Positions 17,581 through 24,973 of a stretch of DNA of 64,000 nucleotides are shown piece by piece (position 1 is the first letter of the stretch; every line of letters starts with the position of its first letter). This DNA is from an uncultured Eubacterium sp. (GTDB lineage Bacteria; Bacillota; Clostridia; Lachnospirales; Lachnospiraceae). Made by a program: the position numbers and the translations under genes. The notes beneath the pieces are model-generated. The model was not told the DNA's origin. It saw nothing but the letters and a program-made list of their open reading frames with translations, and made no database searches. The DNA is taken from positions 9,630 through 73,629 of the forward strand of contig CAJTLS010000003.1 in assembly GCA_910577295.1 (NCBI GenBank). Direction: 5' to 3'.

Positions 17581-19073
17581 TAGAAACGATAAAAGAACAA
17601 AAATTCGTCTGTTTCCCTGTTATACTCCATTTTTTCCAAAATTGCTTTTAGTGCAGTATGTTTGTCAAGTATGCTGATATTTGTGTCTTGCAATTTATTA
17701 ATTAAGTCGACAATATTAACGTGTACTTCTTTTTTTGTTTGATGTTCGGCGCCGGAAGATGTAAGCAACTGTAGTTTTTGATTAAGCTGCTCCAGTCGCT
17801 CCCGGATTAGGCGCCGGTTTTCTTTGTATTCTTCCTTTGTGTCGATACCGTCCAAATAGGCATCTTTGGCACGGAGTTCCCGCAGATTTAGTTTCTTTAT
17901 TTCTTCGCGGCATGACTTTATGTCTTGCTCGATGGTGTTTCCGGTGTCGGATACCGTAAATGTAAAGTCAGCGTTTCCGGCGGAAACAAATTTTTGTAAT
18001 GACTCAATCAATGCATCTTCGCATCGATTCACGGTGATATAGCTGCTGTCTCGGTGGTAGCCCTTTGAGTAACGCCAACAGTTAAAGCTGGGATAAGATT
18101 TTTTTTGTTTAGGACGCTTACCGGAGGTATAGCTCATCGTTGCTCCGCATAGGTGACAACGCAAAAGACCGCCAGAAAGGTAGTGCGGGAGTTTGGATAT
18201 GGCATGTTCGCGCTTTCCGGTAGAGCCGGGGGCATATTTTTGCATAATTTTAGTAATTTGCTGCCACTCCTCTTTGCTGCATAGGGGTTCATGCACGCCG
18301 TCAACGACAATGATATCTTCTGCATTATTTTCATGATATTCTCCATGTGCGGCGCGGTTCCAACGTATTTTACCGGCATAAAAAGGATTGCGCAAAATAT
18401 AAATAATAGTACGTGCCTCAAATAGGTTGCCTCGGTGGGTAAGATACCCCTTATCATTCATTATCCGGGCAATCATGGTAGGAGTTATCCCTTTTAGGCA
18501 GCAGTCCTTTATTTCCCGATAAATTTTTGCTTCCGGCTCAAAAACAACAGGCACAGGGTTTCCCTCTTGTTTACAATAGCCAAATGGCGGGTATGATTGA
18601 TAGCCGCCCTGTTTTGCTTTTGCCGTCATGCCGCGGCGTACTTCGCCGGCGAGGCGGATGGAGTAGTATTCATCCATCCATTCGATGATACGTTCAACGA
18701 GTCCGGCAAAAGGACCATCAGGGAGCGGCTCACTGATAGATACTACCTGCACGTTGTTTTTCCGCAGCAGTGATTTGTATACAATGCTTTCTTCCTGATT
18801 TCGGGCAAAGCGGCTAAATTTCCATGTTAATATATAATCAGGATGTTCCTTTTCTTTGGCAAGAGATATCATTTTTAAAAAATCAGAACGTTTGTTTGCA
18901 GATTTTCCGGAAATCCCGCTATCCTGAAACCATGATGTGATTATGATATTATGGTCGGCGGCCCATTTTTGTATCTCGTGCTTTTGAGCTTCAGGAGACA
19001 GTTCTTCTTGCATGTGGGTTGAAACACGGATATACCCAAATGCAGTCTTTAGTGCTTCGGTCGGTTTTGGCAT
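17580..19073 (-). CDS. int: Large serine recombinase (prophage integrase)
   Basis: 497 aa from ATG 19073, behind AGAAAGGATG. The upstream in-frame ATG (19133) is unlikely because it overlaps the promoter. The resolvase domain has the catalytic Ser in YIRVSTH (S18) and the RFARNQEES arginine helix. A recombinase domain follows. A zinc-ribbon has LRCHLCG and a later FNCW; a coiled coil and C-terminal tail complete the protein. It would cut attB in cotJC and attP, exchanging the CCAAATTGT core. It points towards attL from 2 kb away, with accessory genes in between. Excision needs a directionality factor that I could not identify. Confidence 0.95.
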   Translation of the reverse strand: MPKPTEALKTAFGYIRVSTHMQEELSPEAQKHEIQKWAADHNIIITSWFQDSGISGKSANKRSDFLKMISLAKEKEHPDYILTWKFSRFARNQEESIVYKSLLRKNNVQVVSISEPLPDGPFAGLVERIIEWMDEYYSIRLAGEVRRGMTAKAKQGGYQSYPPFGYCKQEGNPVPVVFEPEAKIYREIKDCCLKGITPTMIARIMNDKGYLTHRGNLFEARTIIYILRNPFYAGKIRWNRAAHGEYHENNAEDIIVVDGVHEPLCSKEEWQQITKIMQKYAPGSTGKREHAISKLPHYLSGGLLRCHLCGATMSYTSGKRPKQKKSYPSFNCWRYSKGYHRDSSYITVNRCEDALIESLQKFVSAGNADFTFTVSDTGNTIEQDIKSCREEIKKLNLRELRAKDAYLDGIDTKEEYKENRRLIRERLEQLNQKLQLLTSSGAEHQTKKEVHVNIVDLINKLQDTNISILDKHTALKAILEKMEYNRETDEFLFFYRF

Positions 19074-19104
19074 ATAATCATCCTTTCTAAGTCTAAGGAC
19101 CTTT

Positions 19105-19133
19105 ATTATAAAAGATAACAAAGTAAAAATCAA
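19105..19133 (-). promoter_or_regulatory. Integrase promoter
   Basis: On the minus strand TTGATT - 17 bp - TATAAT, 31 bp upstream of the integrase ATG. Confidence 0.7.
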
Positions 19134-19271
19134 GATAGCCTTAAAGATAAAGAAACATAGTGCTTATAGCACAAAAGCGATAAAAAAACACACAAAAGCA
19201 TTAATATCCACTCTTTTCCAGTACCATTTTTTTCATTTTGTTGTAAAATAAAGGAAGAGAGGAGGAAACGT

Positions 19272-19985
19272 ATGATTAACGTGGCAGTATGTGATGATAA
19301 CATTATAGTAACAAAAAGAACAAAAGAAATCATACAAATGCACGAATTTAAAGATGAGTTAATGATAGATACGTTTTCGGATGGGGAGGAACTATATAAA
19401 AACGCAATGAATAAAAAATATGAAATACTGCTAATGGATATCGAATTAGGACAAGAAAACAAGAACGGGATGAGCGTATCGGAAAGAATAAAGGCGATTT
19501 ATCCGGATGTGATAATTATATTTCTTTCCGGATATCCCAAATATAAAAGTGCATTATTAAACTTCGAGCCATTTCGATTCATACAGAAGCCGATAAAAAT
19601 AGAGTATTTAATACAAGCGTTAGAAGCGGCAATGGAAAGAATCAATGGATGGAAAAATAATTTTTTTTATTACCGCAGCGCGGGCGAATTAGTTAAAATC
19701 AGGACAAAGAAGATTATGCTTTTGGAATCGGTGCGGCCATACATATACATAAAAACCATAGACAGCGAAAAAAAGTTAAAATACAGAGGGAAATTAGATG
19801 AAGCACAAAATGAAATAGAAAAAATATCCAATGATTTTTTACGCGTAAACAGGAGCATATTGATAAACAAAGATTATATTCAACGGTGTTCTAAGCGGGA
19901 GCTGCAGATGATAGACAATGAAATTATAACTATAGGACGAAAATATGCACCAATCGTAAATAAGTATATTATGGATTTCTATTGA
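19272..19985 (+). CDS. Orphan LytTR-family response regulator (AgrA/LytR type)
   Basis: 237 aa, ATG 19272 behind GAGAGGAGG. The receiver domain has the acidic pair (VCDDN), phospho-acceptor Asp in LLMDIELG, and the conserved Lys in IQKPIK. A LytTR DNA-binding domain follows from about residue 135 (LVKIRTKKIMLLES, with FLRVNRSILINKDYI). No histidine kinase lies nearby, so it must use a host kinase or act unphosphorylated. Just downstream is a promoter with three 10-bp direct repeats of the kind LytTR proteins bind, driving a short RNA. It sits between the integrase and lysogeny genes, a natural place to couple host signalling to prophage state. Confidence 0.93.
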   Translation: MINVAVCDDNIIVTKRTKEIIQMHEFKDELMIDTFSDGEELYKNAMNKKYEILLMDIELGQENKNGMSVSERIKAIYPDVIIIFLSGYPKYKSALLNFEPFRFIQKPIKIEYLIQALEAAMERINGWKNNFFYYRSAGELVKIRTKKIMLLESVRPYIYIKTIDSEKKLKYRGKLDEAQNEIEKISNDFLRVNRSILINKDYIQRCSKRELQMIDNEIITIGRKYAPIVNKYIMDFY

Positions 19986-20004
19986 GCTAATGATATAATA
20001 TACA

Positions 20005-20034
20005 GTAAGAAATTGTAAGAAGTTGTGAAAAAAT
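20005..20034 (+). promoter_or_regulatory. Tandem 10-bp direct repeats, candidate LytTR operator
   Basis: GTAAGAAATT, GTAAGAAGTT and GTGAAAAAAT lie end to end, one helical turn apart, ending 5 bp before a -35 box. LytTR regulators are known to bind direct repeats upstream of weak -35 elements. Confidence 0.55.
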
Positions 20035-20039
20035 GTATC

Positions 20040-20068
20040 TTGTAATCCAAACTTACATATGCTATAAT
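20040..20068 (+). promoter_or_regulatory. Promoter of the small RNA
   Basis: TTGTAA - 17 bp - TATAAT. The -35 is poor and the -10 perfect, as expected for an activated promoter. Confidence 0.75.
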
Positions 20069-20074
20069 GCCGAC

Positions 20075-20155
20075 AGGCAAAAGATATGATAGTTCCGTGT
20101 GAACGCAGAGAGGCTTCAAACCGTAGTAGCGTACAGTTTGGAGCCTCTTCTTTTC
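20075..20155 (+). ncRNA. Predicted ~80-nt small RNA with its own promoter and terminator
   Basis: Transcription from the promoter at 20040-20068 would start near 20075. It would end at a hairpin with stems AGAGGCT/AGCCTCT and CAAAC/GTTTG (20109-20148) plus a TCTTTTCTTTT tail. No ORF with a ribosome site fits inside. The 5' single-stranded part is about 35 nt. Target and family are unknown. The LytTR-like repeats upstream and the LytTR regulator next door suggest a two-gene unit. Confidence 0.6.
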
Positions 20156-20160
20156 TTTTA

Positions 20161-20419
20161 TAGTGGCAAAGCACCCACTAGGCTATTTGTTGTCCTTTTG
20201 GTCGCTGTCAAACCATTTATTTTTTTTGAACAAAAAAATAGTTTATAATTTGTTAATGAATTTTATAAAAAAGTTATAATTAGTTTGAAATCAATCCAGA
20301 AAAAAGCAATAAATTTAATGTTTTTGCAGAATTGCACGAATTTTTTGTAATTGTGTGCATCACCCTTTAAATCCGTGCCGGGATTTTGTAAAATTTATTT
20401 ACACGGTGCCGGAGTAATT
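20161..20419. other. AT-rich intergenic stretch
   Basis: About 260 bp of very AT-rich DNA. It contains an imperfect pair of A-tract/GTTATAATT-type repeats near 20225-20290. No gene, strong promoter or hairpin was recognised. Confidence 0.5.
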
Positions 20420-20602
20420 ATGACAAAGGGGGAAAATAAATTGAAAGAAATAAATAACGAATGCACGGAAGAACATCAGGCCTCACAAAGAGATATTTAT
20501 AAAAAGAAAATCGTTGAAATTGTTGCAGCAATTGAGAATGTAAATATGTTAAAAAGGATTTATCAACTAGCAGAATATATCCATATACATAAGATAGAGT
20601 AG
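20420..20602 (+). CDS. Small helical prophage protein (about 60 aa)
   Basis: It starts at ATG 20420 behind GGAG, or at TTG 20441 behind the stronger AAAGGGGG. The C-terminal part (KIVEIVAAIENVNMLKRIYQ, then AEYIHIHK) resembles short helical proteins found near prophage repressors in Lachnospiraceae. The function is unknown. The stop codon lies in the stem of a perfect hairpin terminator, so it is a single-gene transcript. Confidence 0.6.
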   Translation: MTKGENKLKEINNECTEEHQASQRDIYKKKIVEIVAAIENVNMLKRIYQLAEYIHIHKIE

Positions 20603-20624
20603 GCCAGAGCCTACTCTATTGAAA
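20594..20624 (+). terminator. Perfect 11-bp hairpin terminator
   Basis: ATAGAGTAGGC - CAGA - GCCTACTCTAT, followed by an A/T-rich tail ending TTTTT. It lies between convergent genes and may work in both directions. Confidence 0.75.
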
Positions 20625-20644
20625 ATTTTTAAAGAATAGCAGAG

Positions 20645-21697
20645 TTATTCGTAATTTTTGGCAGCAGCAATAAGTTGTGTCTTATAATCATACAAGTTTA
20701 CCAAATCATCGAGATGGAAACGTGTAAAATTTTTATTCTCGTCAGGTATCATCACATATTTTTTTCGTACATCCAAATTCAGACGGCAAATTGGTTTTCT
20801 ATTGTTATCGTCATAAAGAACACCAAAGTAGCTTTCTGTATCACGATATGTAATTTTTGACAAATCAATTTCCTCTGCAAGTATAGCGCGGATAATGTTA
20901 AATGCCTGTAATTCATCGTCTGTTGTAACAATCTTTTTCTTGGGAGACGTTGGTACGTCTGCTTCATCCTCAGCTTCATCAGGCGTATCTGGCGTTAAAG
21001 CAGAAGAAATTTTTTCATTAACCATGTTGTTGATATAATTATTGAAAGTCTTCTTGATAATGGGTTTGAATTTATCTATTATTTTTTGTGTTTTAAATCC
21101 ATCATAAATATCCCCTAATATAACCTTGGCAAAGTCGTCACTAACAGTGTCGGTTTGTTTAGTAAGCCACTCATGTATCAAGCTGGAATATTTCAACTCG
21201 GATGCAGTGCTAAGAATATTGTCCTTGTCAAAAGCGTCTTTACAAAATTTCTTTAACTCTGAGATAGTTTGTTCTTTCAGATTCCGGATATCAATAGTTA
21301 AAAATGGGGTTAAGTCCATTTTGTTTTCTTCGTTTAAATCTGTATAAAACCTATATTCCAGACCATTGGTTAATATAGCAAATTTAGCCGAAGAGGTACT
21401 AAAATATCGGAATAACTGCGAATCATGCTTATCTAATTGTTGTCCGCACCATTTGCATTCGATAAGGACTTGGGGAGAACCGTCTAATAGAATAGCATAA
21501 TCTACTTTTTCACCCTTTTTTATTCCAACATCTGCCGTATATTCAGGACAAAATTCATTTGGGTTAAATACATCATACCCCAAAATTTGAAAAAAGGGTA
21601 CAATCATGGACATTTTAGTCGCTTCTTCTGTTTGTATTCCCTCCCCAATTTGACTTATTCTTTGTGCAAAACTTTTAATTTCGTCGTTGAACCCCAT
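20645..21697 (-). CDS. Stand-alone PD-(D/E)XK nuclease-like protein (type I restriction HsdR N-terminal type)
   Basis: 350 aa, ATG 21697 behind AAGGAGG. The N-terminal half has the nuclease pattern of the HSDR_N_2 family: EYTADVGIKKGEKVDYAIL with the metal-binding Asp, then VLIECKW with the E-x-K pair, and a Gln-rich QLFRYF helix. No helicase motif, HsdM or HsdS is present. The C-terminal half (250-350) is a separate domain I cannot name. It is transcribed with or parallel to the CI-like repressor and thus likely expressed in the lysogen. A defence role against other phages is inferred from family and position, not demonstrated. Confidence 0.8.
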   Translation of the reverse strand: MGFNDEIKSFAQRISQIGEGIQTEEATKMSMIVPFFQILGYDVFNPNEFCPEYTADVGIKKGEKVDYAILLDGSPQVLIECKWCGQQLDKHDSQLFRYFSTSSAKFAILTNGLEYRFYTDLNEENKMDLTPFLTIDIRNLKEQTISELKKFCKDAFDKDNILSTASELKYSSLIHEWLTKQTDTVSDDFAKVILGDIYDGFKTQKIIDKFKPIIKKTFNNYINNMVNEKISSALTPDTPDEAEDEADVPTSPKKKIVTTDDELQAFNIIRAILAEEIDLSKITYRDTESYFGVLYDDNNRKPICRLNLDVRKKYVMIPDENKNFTRFHLDDLVNLYDYKTQLIAAAKNYE

Positions 21698-21816
21698 AAG
21701 AAAACCTCCTTAAATAGTGTATATTTTTGGCTTTTTACATTTGTATAAGCACTTTAAGTCAAATATTATCACCGATAGGGCAATATGTCAAATTATGCTG
21801 ATTATTTTGCAGTTAT

Positions 21817-22170
21817 CTATCCATTTGCAATGTTTTTAATTAACTTTTCCAGTACTGTCCATTCGGAATCATCAAGTTTCGCAAATTCTCTAAATAAGTT
21901 TTTCGCAAATTCGTTTTCGCCGGTCATTATGTAGTCTATTCGGGCCATAGAATCAGTGTCAAATTCAGTGTACATTGGTTCTATGCCATCCGTAAGCCAA
22001 AGATAGCTTACGTTAAATTCTTTGCATATCAATCTAATTGTTTGTTCTGACGGAGTATTTTCTCCGTTTTCTATTTTCCACACAGCGGAGCGGGATATAG
22101 AAATTTTCTTACCAAATTCTGCCTGATTCATTCCTGCATTCATTCTTACTATTTTTACTCGTTCTTTCAT
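21817..22170 (-). CDS. CI-like XRE repressor
   Basis: 117 aa from ATG 22170, ideally placed after AGGAGGTG; the longer in-frame start would overlap the promoter. The N-terminal HTH is clear (MNQAEFGKKISISRSAVWKI ENGENTPSE). The C-terminal half is probably a dimerisation region, with no LexA-type protease Ser/Lys pair seen. It faces the early promoter and shares a control region with three related operators, the classical lysogeny switch. No Cro-like HTH was recognised immediately on the other side. Confidence 0.9.
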   Translation of the reverse strand: MKERVKIVRMNAGMNQAEFGKKISISRSAVWKIENGENTPSEQTIRLICKEFNVSYLWLTDGIEPMYTEFDTDSMARIDYIMTGENEFAKNLFREFAKLDDSEWTVLEKLIKNIANG

Positions 22171-22189
22171 TTTGCACCTCCTTGACGAT

Positions 22190-22218
22190 AGTATATACAA
22201 AAAATTACATTAAGTCAA
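22190..22218 (-). promoter_or_regulatory. Repressor promoter
   Basis: On the minus strand TTGACT - 17 bp - TATACT. The -35 overlaps operator ACATTAAGTCAAC (22207-22219), so autoregulation is likely. Confidence 0.8.
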
Positions 22219-22273
22219 CAAAAAGTTATTGACAAGCACATTAAATGTGATATAATGATTACATTAAATCAAC
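22207..22273. promoter_or_regulatory. Three-site operator region of the lysogeny switch
   Basis: Related sites are ACATTAAGTCAAC (22207-22219), CACATTAAATGTG (22237-22249) and ACATTAAATCAAC (22261-22273). Their centres are roughly 24-30 bp apart. They overlap both divergent promoters. Confidence 0.7.
22229..22256 (+). promoter_or_regulatory. Early lytic promoter
   Basis: TTGACA - 16 bp - TATAAT is a very strong promoter. The palindrome CACATTAAATGTG (22237-22249) fills its spacer, where a bound repressor would block it. Confidence 0.88.
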
Positions 22274-22289
22274 AAAAGGAGGGATTAGC

Positions 22290-22490
22290 ATGAGTGGAGA
22301 AAAATTAGAAGCCATCGAAAAATCTGTTGATGAATACAAAAAACTGCCAGAAGATAAAAAGATGTTTGTCTTAGGTTTTATGCAGGGAGTTTTATCTATT
22401 CAGCAGGGAGAGCAAGGGGAAAAAGAGAATTTTGCAAAGGGATTTGCACAGGGAGTTACAAAGGGAATTGCAGGGAGAAAGGAGGGATAG
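22290..22490 (+). CDS. First gene of the early operon, small protein (66 aa)
   Basis: ATG 22290 behind AAGGAGGG, 34 bp downstream of the early -10. The sequence is helical with a Gly/Gln-rich repeated stretch (FMQGVLSIQQGEQGEK, FAKGFAQGVTKGIAG). I do not recognise a family. As the first lytic gene it could be an anti-repressor, excisionase or directionality factor, which is only positional inference. Confidence 0.65.
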   Translation: MSGEKLEAIEKSVDEYKKLPEDKKMFVLGFMQGVLSIQQGEQGEKENFAKGFAQGVTKGIAGRKEG

Positions 22491-22492
22491 GA

Positions 22493-22966
22493 GTGAGTTT
22501 GTTTAGGAGAATAAGAAAGCAACCTGTGGAGGTGCCAATACGACCAGAAAGCCCCAATCATCCAGTAGTTCAGGACATGGGGGCATATGAAGAAACTATC
22601 TGGTATGCAGATAATAGGGAATATGCACAAGCACTGACAATTTATTTGTCAAGCGAAGAATGGAGCAAGTTTGCGAATCAGGAGTTTTATCAGGATATGA
22701 TTGAGTACCTCCATAATGAAGAAATCGAAGTAAGAAAACTATCAAATGAGGGGAGAAAGGAAATGAATAGAGAGGAATTAAAAAAAATCATACTGGAACA
22801 GGCGGAAAATAGAAAGGAAGACAATAAATTGAAAATTAATCAAATGGCAGAAGAATTTGTTGAATTACTAAGAGAAGAAAAAATGTCTTATAGAAGTGCG
22901 AAAGAAGTATTAAGGGAAGCACAAAAAAAGTTACAGAAATTAGCAATGGAAAGGCCTTTAAATTAG
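22493..22966 (+). CDS. Early hypothetical protein (157 aa)
   Basis: GTG start 22493 behind AGGAGGGATAGGA, 2 bp after the previous stop. The N-terminal half is mixed; the C-terminal half is strongly helical and charged (from about MNREELKKIILEQAENRKED). An internal ATG at about 22764 has its own GGAGAAAGGAA ribosome site, so a shorter C-terminal product could also be made. No known domain is recognised. Confidence 0.6.
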   Translation: MSLFRRIRKQPVEVPIRPESPNHPVVQDMGAYEETIWYADNREYAQALTIYLSSEEWSKFANQEFYQDMIEYLHNEEIEVRKLSNEGRKEMNREELKKIILEQAENRKEDNKLKINQMAEEFVELLREEKMSYRSAKEVLREAQKKLQKLAMERPLN

Positions 22967-23043
22967 CAGAGCAAAACAAAATTAACATCATTTTTGAAGT
23001 AGAAGACAAGTGTATATTCAGAATGCAGTGAGGAGGGATAGGA

Positions 23044-23112
23044 ATGATTAGAGAATGGATTCCGCTAATAGTATCTATATTAGCCCTATTTGTCGCATAC
23101 ACCAAAGCATAA
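23044..23112 (+). CDS. 22-residue single-pass membrane peptide
   Basis: ATG 23044 with AGGAGGGATAGGA directly before it. The peptide has a short MIREW head, then a hydrophobic helix (IPLIVSILALFVAY) and TKA. The perfect ribosome site argues that it is translated. Such micro-membrane peptides can modulate membrane enzymes or be toxic; function here is unknown. Confidence 0.5.
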   Translation: MIREWIPLIVSILALFVAYTKA

Positions 23113-23347
23113 TATCATCGATGCCAACATTGTAAGATTTAATCAAAGCAAAAAAGTGAAATGATAACAGGGAGTTTTATTTAGCAGGAGGAAAGGGGGG
23201 ATAGAGATAGAGAAAAATAAGATAAAAGAACTTATTTGTAAACGGTTACAACTACTCGAACAGGAATTAGGCATCCATCATACGGCGGATTTGTATAATG
23301 CAAACGATGTTAATGTAGCAGAAGTAAAAACGAAAGGGAGGCAGACG

Positions 23348-24250
23348 ATGGGAAAATATGAATTAACAGACAATTACAAAATTGTAAAGGACATAAAAGT
23401 ATATCAGATTAGAGCAATAAAAGACTTTGATTTTATAAAAAAAGGGAAGTTAGGAGGATTTATCGAAAAAGAGGAAAATTTATCAAATAGCGGAAATGCG
23501 TGGGTGTATGAAAATGCCATAGTGAGCGGAAATGCGCGAGTGTATGAAAATGCCATGGTGAGCGGAAACGCGTGGGTGTATGAAAATGCCGTGGTGAGAG
23601 AAAACGCGTGGGTGGATGGAAATGCCATAGTAAGCGGAAACGCGCGGGTGGATGAAAATGCCGTGGTGAGAGAAAACGCGCGGGTGGATGGAAATGCCAT
23701 AGTGAGCGGAAACGCGCGGGTGGATGAAAATGCCATAGTGAGCGGAAATGTGCGGGTGGATGGAAATGCCATAGTAAGCGAAAACGCGCGGGTGGATGAA
23801 AATGCCGTGGTGAGAGAAAACGCGCGGGTGCGTGAAAATGCCGTGGTGAGCGGAAACGCGTGGGTGCGTGAAAATGCCGTGGTGAGAGGAAATGCGCGGG
23901 TGCGTGAAAATGCCGTGGTGAGCGGAAACGCGCGGGTGCGTGAAAATGCCGTGGTGAGAGAAAACGCGTGGGTGCGTGAAAATGCCGTAATAGGTGGAAA
24001 TGCAAGAATTAATAAACATGAAGATTATACGACAATAAGTGGGTTTGGCTTGGAAAACAGAACGACTACATTTTATAGGTGCGAGGATAAAAAAATAGAA
24101 GTAACCTGCGGATGTTTTGCAGGAACGATTGAAGAATTTAGAAAAAAAGTGAAAGAAACGCACGGAGAAAACAAATTTGCAAAAGAATATATTGCCATTG
24201 CGGATTTGATGGAAATGCATTTTGAACAGGGTCAGGACAGGCAGCAGTAG
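23348..24250 (+). CDS. Prophage left-handed beta-helix protein with NAxV hexapeptide repeats
   Basis: 300 aa from ATG 23348, behind GGGAGG. The N-terminus (YELTDNYKIVKDIKVYQIRA, then KGKLGGFIEKEENLS) is a conserved head of this phage protein type. It is followed by 14 tandem 12-residue units, each made of two N-A-x-V-x-x hexapeptides. The hexapeptide rule predicts a left-handed parallel beta-helix of about nine turns. The C-terminus (about 220-300) is globular with two Cys in VTCGCFAG. The reading frame is open upstream to 23207 with a strong AGGAGGAAAGGGGGG site but only ATA codons after it, so a longer product is possible. Function in phage is unknown. Confidence 0.8.
   Translation: MGKYELTDNYKIVKDIKVYQIRAIKDFDFIKKGKLGGFIEKEENLSNSGNAWVYENAIVSGNARVYENAMVSGNAWVYENAVVRENAWVDGNAIVSGNARVDENAVVRENARVDGNAIVSGNARVDENAIVSGNVRVDGNAIVSENARVDENAVVRENARVRENAVVSGNAWVRENAVVRGNARVRENAVVSGNARVRENAVVRENAWVRENAVIGGNARINKHEDYTTISGFGLENRTTTFYRCEDKKIEVTCGCFAGTIEEFRKKVKETHGENKFAKEYIAIADLMEMHFEQGQDRQQ
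23495..23998 (+). repeat. 14 tandem 36-bp coding repeats
   Basis: Exactly 504 bp of 36-bp units, each coding for 12 residues of the pattern N-A-[RW]-V-x-[EG]-N-A-[VIM]-V-[SR]-[GE]. Units differ mainly at two or three codons and are much more GC-rich (cgcgcgggtg cores) than the flanking genes. Copy number could change by recombination or slippage without breaking the frame. Confidence 0.95.
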
Positions 24251-24275
24251 CGTAGGATATGATGAGGTGATTTTT

Positions 24276-24428
24276 TTGGCAGTAAAAAACATGATTTACA
24301 TAAACGGAAAATATGTAGAGCAGGAAAAAATTCCGGAAGATGAACTACAAGAAATACGGGAAAGGCTTTTTATTACTTTTGCGAAAAGATTGGGATATGA
24401 AAAATGTGAGGAAAGTGGGCAGCAGTAG
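24276..24428 (+). CDS. Small hypothetical protein (50 aa)
   Basis: TTG start 24276, 5 bp after GAGGTGA. Otherwise ATG 24291 is the first in-frame Met. The product is MIYINGKYVEQEKIPEDEL followed by a short helical, basic stretch and a CEESGQQ end. No domain is recognised. The gene lies in the early operon between the beta-helix gene and a two-helix membrane protein. Confidence 0.55.
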   Translation: MAVKNMIYINGKYVEQEKIPEDELQEIRERLFITFAKRLGYEKCEESGQQ

Positions 24429-24515
24429 GACAAGACAATCTGGTTTTGGATGGGGAAAACTGTCCGGCAGGAGTGGACAAGCTGTCCGGCTTCCAGAGAC
24501 CGAGGGGGAATAAGA

Positions 24516-24704
24516 GTGAGAAAGTTTGTCTGGAAACATCGAAACGATATTGTTTGTTTAACATCCGTGGCAGCAGTCTTTATATGTGTTTTGACGGCAA
24601 GGGGATTTAGTGCAAGGCGACAAGAAACAATTTTATTTACGGTGTCGGCGGTATGGCTGGCAATCTTTATACTGGTAAATTGGAAAAAATTATGGAAAGG
24701 ATGA
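24516..24704 (+). CDS. Small two-helix membrane protein (62 aa)
   Basis: GTG 24516 behind GAGGGGG. Two hydrophobic helices (VCLTSVAAVFICVLTA and ILFTVSAVWLAIFILV) are separated by a basic loop (RGFSARRQE). The ends are basic too, which suggests both termini are cytoplasmic. The next gene starts within its stop codon. Function is unknown; it is not near the lysis genes, so a holin role is not supported. Confidence 0.6.
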   Translation: MRKFVWKHRNDIVCLTSVAAVFICVLTARGFSARRQETILFTVSAVWLAIFILVNWKKLWKG

Positions 24705-24709
24705 GGAAA

Positions 24710-24973
24710 ATGGGGAACGCGGATATTTATGGGAAAATTATGGAAAAGGCGGCAATGCTGAATGATTGTGACGGAATAAATGTGTATGTCTGCATGCAGG
24801 GAAATACAAACGTACTGGCCGTTACAGTAGAAAAAAATAAGACACAGATATACAGCCGCAAAGAATTTATGAGAAACAGGGAAAAAATCTGTCAGATGGG
24901 AACGGATATCCAGAAAATGCTTGATTATACGGAGGGTGGAAATGAAGAAACAAAGGCAGAAATTTTACAGTGA
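24710..24973 (+). CDS. Hypothetical early protein (about 87 aa)
   Basis: The start at ATG 24710 is favoured because AAAGG and GAGG lie at workable spacing. ATG 24701 overlaps the previous stop (ATGA) but abuts the ribosome site. The protein is mixed alpha/beta (NDCDGINVYVCMQGNTNVLA, KTQIYSRKEFMRNREK). No family is recognised. It overlaps the next gene by 32 bp, so the two are translationally coupled. Confidence 0.6.
   Translation: MGNADIYGKIMEKAAMLNDCDGINVYVCMQGNTNVLAVTVEKNKTQIYSRKEFMRNREKICQMGTDIQKMLDYTEGGNEETKAEILQ

Noticed and set aside
23495..23998. 36-bp periodicity looked CRISPR-like
   Set aside because: Units are contiguous with no spacers, they encode conserved hexapeptides, and no cas gene is present.
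23404..24292. Long antisense frames (122, 181 and 269 codons) through the 36-bp repeat array
   Set aside because: They arise because a 36-bp periodic sequence keeps all frames open. They are His/Phe/Arg-rich, lack ribosome sites and run against the operon.
24516..24704. Two-helix membrane protein as a holin
   Set aside because: It lies in the early operon 7 kb from the amidase, while a convincing holin is at 32037.
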